A DNA stretch of 64,000 nt, taken from the NCBI GenBank assembly GCA_032871835.1, contig CM065300.1, positions 68,955,192 to 69,019,191 of the forward strand. Reading direction: 5' to 3'. Every line of letters starts with the position of its first letter. Positions within the stretch are counted from its first letter, which is position 1. The position numbers and the translations under genes were made by a program. A model generated the notes under the pieces. The model had not been told where the DNA came from, searched no databases, and worked only from the letters and a program-made list of their open reading frames with translations. This DNA is from Dipteronia dyeriana. Its lineage: Eukaryota; Streptophyta; Magnoliopsida; Sapindales; Sapindaceae. This document shows positions 57,218 to 64,000 of the stretch, one piece after another.

Positions 57218-59823
57218 CATGGCTGAAATCCTAGCCCTAAAAAATTTAGGGTTGTCCGAATTCAACATGTATTTAATTTAGGAGACTTAATCATTTCCTA
57301 AGAAGGATTTACTTGATAGGCAAGAATCTTATCCTTAGGCGGATTTAATTGGTGGGTAAGAATCCTATCATAAAATATGTAGTCTTTAATATTAATTATA
57401 CTACCAACAATATTATAATATTAGGAGACCATCTCATACTAGGAATTTTTTTGACTTTTAATCAAATAATTAATTAATAGCAAATTAATTAATTTCTATT
57501 TAATTAAATAATAAAATAAAAACAATATATTAAGCTATTTTATATAGCCTTGCCGCCCAACACATATACATGGGCCAATATATTATTTTTCTTACTTTAT
57601 TAAATCCACTGGACCTTAATAAAAGGTCCACATGTGAACTAGACCCATTCTTACAAAAAGAAACAAGTCCACATGCCTTAATACATTTCTAGATGGACCC
57701 TAAATTGGTCCGGTAGAATATATCAAGTGATCCATGCAAGTTCATGTGGATTGGGGATCTTAGTGGGCTATCTAAATTTAAGCTCCAATAGACACAATCC
57801 AATCACAATCAAGAAATGAATCACTTAGGTCCGATCTATTAATTTTAGTTCATTCCACTAAAGAACGAAAATTGAACTCTTAAATAAAGTTAAAATAAGT
57901 TAATATTTCTCATTCATACCCTAGACAACTTTAATGGAGAAAGTGTATCATCGTGAAGAATACCAGTAATCGCCAAGAGCTCATAGACCGCCTATAGCTC
58001 TCCAAGTTACCATATTTACTCATATGACCACATTTTAAACTTGGATATTTTGACTTGTCCAGAAGCCATGTTTCAATAGACACTATTGAAAACTTAACGT
58101 TAAGATTTAATATCCAATACCTCAAAAACATCCATATGATGATATTCTACTCTCATTTAATAAATGAAGCCACAATGTCCATATCTATAAATGAAGTCCT
58201 CTATCGATTAACAAATGAATACCACCAAACTATCGAGGATAGACTATGCTATATAATCATACTCATTGATAGCTCAAATGATAACACTTGCAACCATAAG
58301 TCTAACATATATCTCAAGATTGAGATAGACTCTTTGATTGTCTTCAAGTGAAAAACTTTTATCCAATGACGGTTTTGGATAAACTATTTCACTGTGATCC
58401 TATTCAGTGCACCTAGTGCACTAGATTCTTTTGCCAAAAGACACCAAACTTTGATGATTTTAGACTCATCATAACACATTTGATCCCACTCAAATGCTAG
58501 AAAAATAATCTACAACTTTGACAAGATAAAGGCGCCTAACCTTTATCTTAAGTTATGAATATTATTTAAGACTAACTAAAGAATTGTGTCTACCTCATAC
58601 ATATCTAGATGTTTGAACAATTTTTATTTTCTCAGTCTTTTTGTCCTTATGATTATTTACTTTTGACAATTATAATAATCAAACTATAAATGCTATAAGA
58701 TTTGTTAAACTAGAAATTACTTTATTTATACGAAAAGATTGACAAATAAATTATTATACGCTTGCTATCGAGCATAATCCCAACAGTTCATTCTCCAAAA
58801 CCCATTGATAAACACAAACCAACCTCTTTACCTCTAAAATGTCCAAAACCAGTTGGTTGAAACCTTTGGGTGTCATGGGGACAACGAAACATATTAAAGA
58901 TATAGGTGTAGATTTGTGTGAGGGTTCATACATTTATCACATTATCTTGAAAGGCAATCTAGTTGAATTCAGCTGGGGCTGTAAATGAGGGCTTGGTTAG
59001 AGAATTCTATTTTGAATTCAAGGAACGTACAACCATTGAGAATATCTTGATAAGTGTTACATGAAAAACCTTTAGAGTCTCCACGGAAAGTATCAACAGG
59101 TACTTTAGACTTTCAAATGAAATTTGTTTGAAATTTCTTGATGTGGACAATATTGAACATCTAGATTTGATAGGGAGGACTCTGTGTGATGATAGTGGAT
59201 TTCAGTGGGGTAAGAGAACTTTTATTAGCAAAGGAGAGTTAACCAAGGCGAGCTTTTGGTATCTTTTTGTTTGTGCCAATCTTGTAGGTTATACAAATGC
59301 AACCGAGTTCAATAAATAAAAAATCAAGATTGTGTATGCCTTGGTTACCAACAAGCCTTTAAACCTTGGTGAGCTTTTGGTAGAGCATATTGAGAGTGTG
59401 GCATGTTCAACTACATTCGACAAGAAGCTAACATTTTCAGGGTTTATCATTTACTTGTGTATGGTGCTTGGAGTTTCAAAGCTAGATAATGATGTGCTTT
59501 TGTCTTCCTTAAAGAAGTTTTGTGAAAAATGGATGGTTTTTATGTTATACAAGGAAAAGACCAAGGTTAGTGATACATGTAGGATTTTTGGTGAGAATTA
59601 AGAGTCCAGCATTGTGTCAAGCACCAGTCTTCTACCGAAATGGGCCATACAACTACAAGTTGAGCTTGTGAACAAGATTGAGGAGCTAGGTGCTAAGGTG
59701 GTGCAACAAGAGGAAAGAATCAAGAGCTTAGAAAAGAGAATTGCTTCTAACAACACAACCACCACAAAGCATTTTGTGAGATTAGCAAACCGAAGAAAGT
59801 TCTTTGACGTTACAAGTGGCTAG

Positions 59824-60289
59824 TAAAGAATTACATTATCTAGAGGTATCGTTTTACTTTCTTACCTTTTGGCTTCATTTCATGTCAATAAGGAGGAGAA
59901 ATAAACATAATATCTAGCTAATTCAGTCTATATTTTTTTAGTTTATGTTTTTAGTTTGTATCTTGGACTTATGGCATATAATATTTTTGGTATCTTGGTT
60001 AGAAATTCTTTCGGATATGCATGTATTAAGGGAGAGTACACGTGTATCTCTTTGAACTTAATTTTGATATTCTTGTCAAGTATATTGCCATATATCCTCT
60101 TGTACTCTTATGTTTCTGTAGATTGATTTTAGGTGATATCAAGAGAAGAAGTTCAAGAAGTGTTGAAGATTAGTCTCAGATTTTCATACTCATTGTAAAG
60201 TGAGGGTGTGTATTTGTGACCAATCTTCATGTTGTATGTTGTAGTATTTGTATAAGTGTTTTGACATGGAATTTTTCAAAGGGGGAGAT
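59824..60289 (+). other. 3' non-coding region and PPT after the transposon-protein ORF
   Basis: No ORF is seen. The right end 'caaagggggagat' (60277-60289) is a strong polypurine tract immediately before the LTR start at 60290. Confidence 0.65.
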
Positions 60290-62172
60290 TGTTAGGTTCT
60301 TGAGTATTGTTGGCATAATTCCATACTAAAACAACATTTCCTTTGTATTTATTAGTTGTCTAGGTCTCACTGTTTTTCAAGCTTCAAGGAAGTTGGACAA
60401 CATGTCAAGCAAAGAGAAGTCTTCAAGAGGAACGAGCTCCATTGCCTAACAAAGGTATATTAAAACCTTATTCCTCTCACAAGGCTTAGGCGCATACACA
60501 CACATTGCATACATTTTATGTCCCTTCTTTGTTGTGCCAAACTAGTATAACACATTCACACACTTATTGAAGTATATAGATGCATTAGATTTAATTTGAC
60601 AACTTTTGTAAAATTGCATGTTCTACTATATCAAGGAAACAACATACTTTTGTATACGTGTGTTTGTTTTTTTATGTTTGTGTGATATCGAACTTGAATT
60701 TATTCTCATATAAATCCTTTTTGAGTTCCGATCATTTAAGTTTCTCATTCACTAGTTTTCAAGTTCCGAGTGTGAAGTAACAAAACTTTTGTATCTTTAT
60801 CATGCATGGTTTTCTTCTTTGTTACTCATGTCGATTTCAGAATCTTATGTGAAATTTTTATTGATATCCATGAGTGTGAGAGAGTCTAGGTTTGTAATTT
60901 GAAAACAGATTCAAAATCAGAGTTTAGGGTTGAAGAACGCGAGTGGTGCGTGAGGGAATAGGGATGGCAAAAGTACCATTTGTACCCCTTCCCCATAGAA
61001 GCGTGTGGCCTCCACAGGAAGGGACATCCTCTGCCCAAGTGGAGGCCAAGCACTACCATGAGATACTTAGTTGGTAGGTCTCGGTTGGTTGGTTCATTTC
61101 TCTCTCATTTCTCTCTTTTAAATACCACTTTCCCTATCATTTGTTTCAAAGAAGAAAATTTGAAAAAAAAACCAAGTGCAGAAATTTTCTCTCCAACTTT
61201 CTCAACTTCCAAACACCATAACTATCTCATTCGGTGTTAGATTTGAGTGATTCAAGTAGGAGAATCTTCATAGGAGAGTCTTCTATCATCTCTAATAGAG
61301 TTTAAGGTCATTGTTTCAAGATTTCTTGTGGTTATTCACCAAATTCAGAAACTGCATGTTTTTCTTAAGGTATTGATTCATCTCTTTAGTTTGGATCTTC
61401 AAAGTCTTCAACTACCTTGGGTTTTCTTCTCCTATATATGTACATTACTTGTGTATTCTTTTATTAGAGTTTGAGACTCTTTTCAAACTGTTTTGAACTT
61501 GATTAGAAACATGTATGTTGAGTTAGGTTTTCTTAAATCCTATGTTTTCACATGCTTATGAGTTGTATTGTGCTAGCTTTCTATTTAGGACTATTTGTGC
61601 TGTAATTGATTGATTTTGATAATTAATAGTATTTAATTGTGCTAGGTCTCTTAAATTGAACATATTTAGGATTAGCACAATTTCTTGTATATTTAGAGCA
61701 TATAAGGATTTAATTGAATATTTTGTGAATATGTGCTCTAAATGATTGCTAGATGATTTTTTTTTAACAATATCCATTGATTCTAGCATTTTTTTTATTT
61801 TAGTTCTAAAGTCTTGAAAATGTTCTTTATGAATATGTATTGTTTTCAAGCTTTAGTGACATGAATGGAAGGTACACGTTTTGGTGTTTTGCATGTTCTA
61901 GATTGTTGTTCATGTTTTTAAGAGCTAGCCTACATTATCTTAAATGTTTTCATGCTTATGTCTAGTTCTTCATGAAGTTTAATTGATGCATGCATTTCAT
62001 ATGTACATGCATCATTTGTATGATTTAGGATTGCAAACCAGAAAATCATACAATATGTGCTCATTGTTTATTTCTAGTTTCCATAGAATATGTTGATCAT
62101 CATTGATATGTTGCATGCTTGTTTACATTTTGCATTCATGATCAGATTTATAATGTCCTTGTAAAAGGCATG

Positions 62173-62341
62173 AAGCCTTGGTTAGGATCGGGAGGATCCG
62201 AATAATCAAGCAAGGAAGTCTTAGATTGGATCGAGAGGATCTGGATAACTAAGCAAGAAGTCATGACTAGAGTCGGGAGGACTAGGATGGTTATGAAAGA
62301 AGCCTTGTCTAGGATTAGAAGGATCCGGATAGACAATCAAG
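62173..62341. repeat. Tandem repeat, 42-43-bp unit, four copies
   Basis: Units begin at 62173, 62216, 62258 and 62300, each of the form 'aag(c/t)c...' with a shared 'gaggatc.ggata' core and an 'aagcaag' end. Copies are diverged. The array sits about 1.9 kb into the LTR, near the position where the inverted copy has its 40-bp array. Confidence 0.88.
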
Positions 62342-62634
62342 AAATCTTCCTAGAGATGTGAGCGTCTTAGATAGGAAGTTGCTTTGTAGAGGTGTGATAG
62401 TCATATATTGGATAAGAAGTAGGCAACGTGATTAACTAGGCCCGAGAGTAGACTAGAAGTTGACAACTTGGAGAGTGTAGCATAGGATTGGTCACTTCTT
62501 TGAGTGTGTATCTTTTATTCATCATAGTGGATTACGGTTTGCCGGTGGTTGTGGATTCAACCAATGGATGCTTCCTCTCTGGAGGTTTCACCACATAAAA
62601 ATCATGTGTCAAGTGTCTCTATCTCTATTTCTTT

Positions 62635-62818
62635 ATATTTGTATGTGTTTGTATGAATCTTGTTTGAATAAGTTTTTCTAGATATTTGTGGATAATAAGA
62701 ATTGTAAATGTGTGATATGCAAACAATATTTGTATGTGTTTGTATGAATCTTGTTTGAATAAGTTTTTCTAGATATATGTGGATAATAAGATTTGTAAAG
62801 GTGTGATATGGAAACAAA
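62635..62818. repeat. Direct duplication of a 92-bp unit
   Basis: 62635-62726 and 62727-62818 are adjacent near-identical copies ('tatttgtatgtgtttgtatg' to 'gtgtgatatg.aaaca') with only a few differences, so the duplication is recent relative to other repeats here. Confidence 0.92.
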
Positions 62819-63169
62819 TCATTTGATCATAGTTGTATATATCTTTATTCTTATAAATTAAATCTTGTGTACATGAGAAGTTACTATCTAATACTTGTTC
62901 ATATTAGTAATATATACAAATATAGAAGTACTTGTTGGTTTGTGTTTAGAGTCTTGTTACTTCACTTGCAAGTTATAGACTTTTAACTTAACATGATTAT
63001 TTGAGAATGCTTGTCAATAGTCTATATATGCTTTCATTTTTTTTATGTGTTGCGATAGAGGCTATCTAGAGGGACAAACAATAGTTTTTTTCAAGGTATT
63101 GAAAAAAGTGCAAAAACCTATTCACCTCTCCCCTCTCCCCTCGGTTGGCTTTAGGCCATTTAACCATGA

Positions 63170-63933
63170 TTGTTTATATTTCAATAGATTAGTAAAAAGT
63201 GGGCCTTTAAGGTAGTTTGAGATCGGCACCTTACTTGTCTACGAATCCTATTTAGAAGATAAAATGACTAAGAGACCTTTTATTGGAAAATGGCTTAGAG
63301 CTACAGAACCATTAGAGCTTATACATTCTGACGTTTGTGAACCAATGAATGTTAAACAAAGGGGTAGTTATGAGTATTATGTCACCTTTATAGATGACTA
63401 CTTACGATACGGGTATATCTACATGATGCAATGAAAGTCAAAAACTTTTAAAAAGTTCATAGGATTTCGTGCTGAAGTTGAGAACCAATTAGGCAAGACA
63501 ATCAAGGCTCTATGATCAGATTGTGGATATGAGTATCAAGATCAAGAGTTTAAAGACTGCTGGGTTGAGTATGAGATTGTGTCCCAACTCACAGGTCTTG
63601 GAACACCAAAGCAAAATGGTGTTGTAGAGAGGAGAAACAGAACCCTAATGGAAATGGTAAGATCTATGATTGGTTTCATTTTATCATTACTAAACTCTTT
63701 TTTAGGATATACACTACAAACAGCAGCCAACATTTAGAATGTAGTCCTATCCAAATCTATTTATAAAACTCCGCTAGAGTTGTGGAATGGTTGTAAAGTT
63801 AGTTTGTGACATTTCCGCATATATGGGTGTCCAGTACATGTACTAAAGAACAGAACTAGAAATCTAGACCCTAAATCTAGTGTTTACTTTTTTGTAGGAT
63901 ATTCCAAAGAGACTTAAGGTGGATACTTCTATA
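63170..63933 (+). pseudogene. Copia integrase core, cut by another copia LTR
   Basis: The plus strand encodes a copia integrase of another lineage, with stops: ESYLEDKMTKRPF, EPLELIHSDVCEPMNVKQRG (first catalytic Asp), YEYYVTFIDDYLRYGYIYMM, SDCGYEYQDQEFKDC (second Asp, with RGGEY changed to CGYEY), GLGTPKQNGVVERRNRTLME (catalytic Glu) and SLLNSFLGYTLQTAANI, then a YGCPVHVLKNRTRNLDPKS segment. All three acidic residues remain. The frame ends at 63933, where a minus-oriented copia LTR starts. It may be the continuation of an element that lies beyond the window. Confidence 0.8.
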
Positions 63934-64000
63934 TGTAGGGGAAAAAAACACGTGCAGTGGAAGTGTGAATTGTTTTTTAGGGTTTCGGTATAAATAAAGT
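63934..64000 (-). mobile_element. Edge of a further copia LTR, running off the window
   Basis: TGTAGGGGAAAAAAACACG followed by 'ttttagggtttcggtataaa' matches the 3' end of the copia LTR (compare 56529 and 33241). It is inserted in the integrase of an older copia element. Confidence 0.8.

Larger units (their letters stand above)
55817..58785 (-). mobile_element. Copia derivative: one LTR plus leader, perfect target duplication
   Basis: The insertion is flanked by GTTCA on both sides (55812-55816 and 58786-58790). On the minus strand it consists of a full LTR (58785-56529, 2257 bp), PBS, ~690 bp of leader, and then only the last few bases of the 3' LTR (plus TGTAGGGAA at 55817). All of gag-pol and almost the whole 3' LTR are gone. 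The leader/LTR junction shares the word GGAA, pointing to a deletion by short homology. Confidence 0.88.
55785..59823 (+). pseudogene. 'Putative plant transposon protein' ORF, split by a copia derivative
   Basis: An ORF begins ATG at 55785 (MGRNKVSGLVH) and is interrupted after 55816 by a 2969-bp copia derivative, resuming at 58791 (SPKPIDKHKPTSLPLKCPKP). After frameshifts it reads FLDVDNIEHLDLIGRTLCDD, SFWYLFVCANLVGYTNATEF, YALVTNKPLNLGELLVEHIE, FSGFIIYLCMVLGVSKLDND (59128-59601) and a coiled coil LQVELVNKIEELGAKVVQQE (59614-59760). 'SFW..FV.ANL......TE...........L.....N.GE.....I' is characteristic of the PF20167-type domain. It is followed after ~460 bp by a PPT and LTR, so it was the last ORF of a retroelement. 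Function is unknown in this family. Confidence 0.65.
60290..63158 (+). mobile_element. 3' LTR or LTR-like segment, TGTTAGGTT family
   Basis: The start TGTTAGGTTCTTGAG directly follows a PPT and matches the inverted start at 51256. The segment contains a GC-richer block at 60940-61080 ('agcgtgtggcctccacagg'), two minisatellites and long AT-rich stretches. The end is placed near 63158 ('ctttaggcca') because recognisable copia integrase of another element begins soon after; this boundary is approximate. Short frames here have no recognisable domain. Confidence 0.5.

Noticed and set aside
56996..57268. 90-codon minus-strand frame with a long His-Thr repeat
   Set aside because: It is the translation of the (TG)n microsatellite inside a copia LTR.
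1..64000. Host protein-coding, tRNA, rRNA or organelle-derived genes
   Set aside because: Both strands were read for familiar domains, tRNA arms and plastid or mitochondrial genes; none was recognised. Every coding signal belongs to a retroelement.

Overview
This window looks like nuclear DNA from a flowering plant with a large, repeat-rich genome. It is AT-rich, and nearly all of it can be explained as nested, decayed LTR retrotransposons. I found no intact host gene, no tRNA or rRNA gene, and no bacterial-type feature. The species cannot be read from the sequence.

Four repeat groups make up the window. (1) A Ty1/copia family has LTRs of about 2.3-2.5 kb (minus-oriented copies read TGTAGGG...AACA on the plus strand) and an initiator-Met-type primer site. 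It gives a near-complete minus-strand element (12300-18308), a solo LTR with perfect 5-bp target duplications (33241-35594), a tangle of LTR pieces in both orientations plus a gag remnant (38048-44915), an LTR-plus-leader derivative with perfect target duplications (55817-58785), and an LTR edge at 63934. (2) Ty3/gypsy elements of Tat type have pol with two RNase H domains, a 3' tandem array, and an antisense ORF between pol and the 3' LTR. Remnants are the 3' half at 1084-6801, the 5' LTR plus gag-pol at 24556-31442, a different family at 31443-38047 (minus), and a 5' LTR plus gag at 44916-48556 (minus). (3) Athila-like gypsy elements have TGATC-type LTRs, a long non-coding interior, and the PPT context 'gctcgaggacaagc...tttggggg' (6890-12299, 18309-24090, 51257-55222). 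(4) A group with LTRs starting TGTTAGGTT (about 49568-51256 minus; 60290 to about 63158 plus) is linked to a 'putative plant transposon protein' ORF (55785-59823).

Layout: 0-7 kb, 3' half of a Tat element; 7-24 kb, Athila-like LTRs with a copia element nested in one of them; 24.5-31.4 kb, the most complete gypsy element; 31.4-38 kb, an inserted Tat-type 3' end with an antisense ORF broken by a solo copia LTR; 38-45 kb, copia LTR tangle; 45-48.6 kb, reverse gypsy 5' end; 48.6-64 kb, Athila-like and transposon-protein elements with another copia insertion, ending in a copia integrase cut by a further copia LTR.

Every coding region carries stops or frameshifts, and both readable reverse transcriptase active sites are mutated, so none of these elements can be autonomous now. 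The parts most worth following up are the antisense ORF, which has at least one well-supported intron and occurs in two Tat-type families here; the 99-bp tandem array in a retrotransposon 3' region; and a GC-richer segment of the copia leader that stays open in antisense in two copies.
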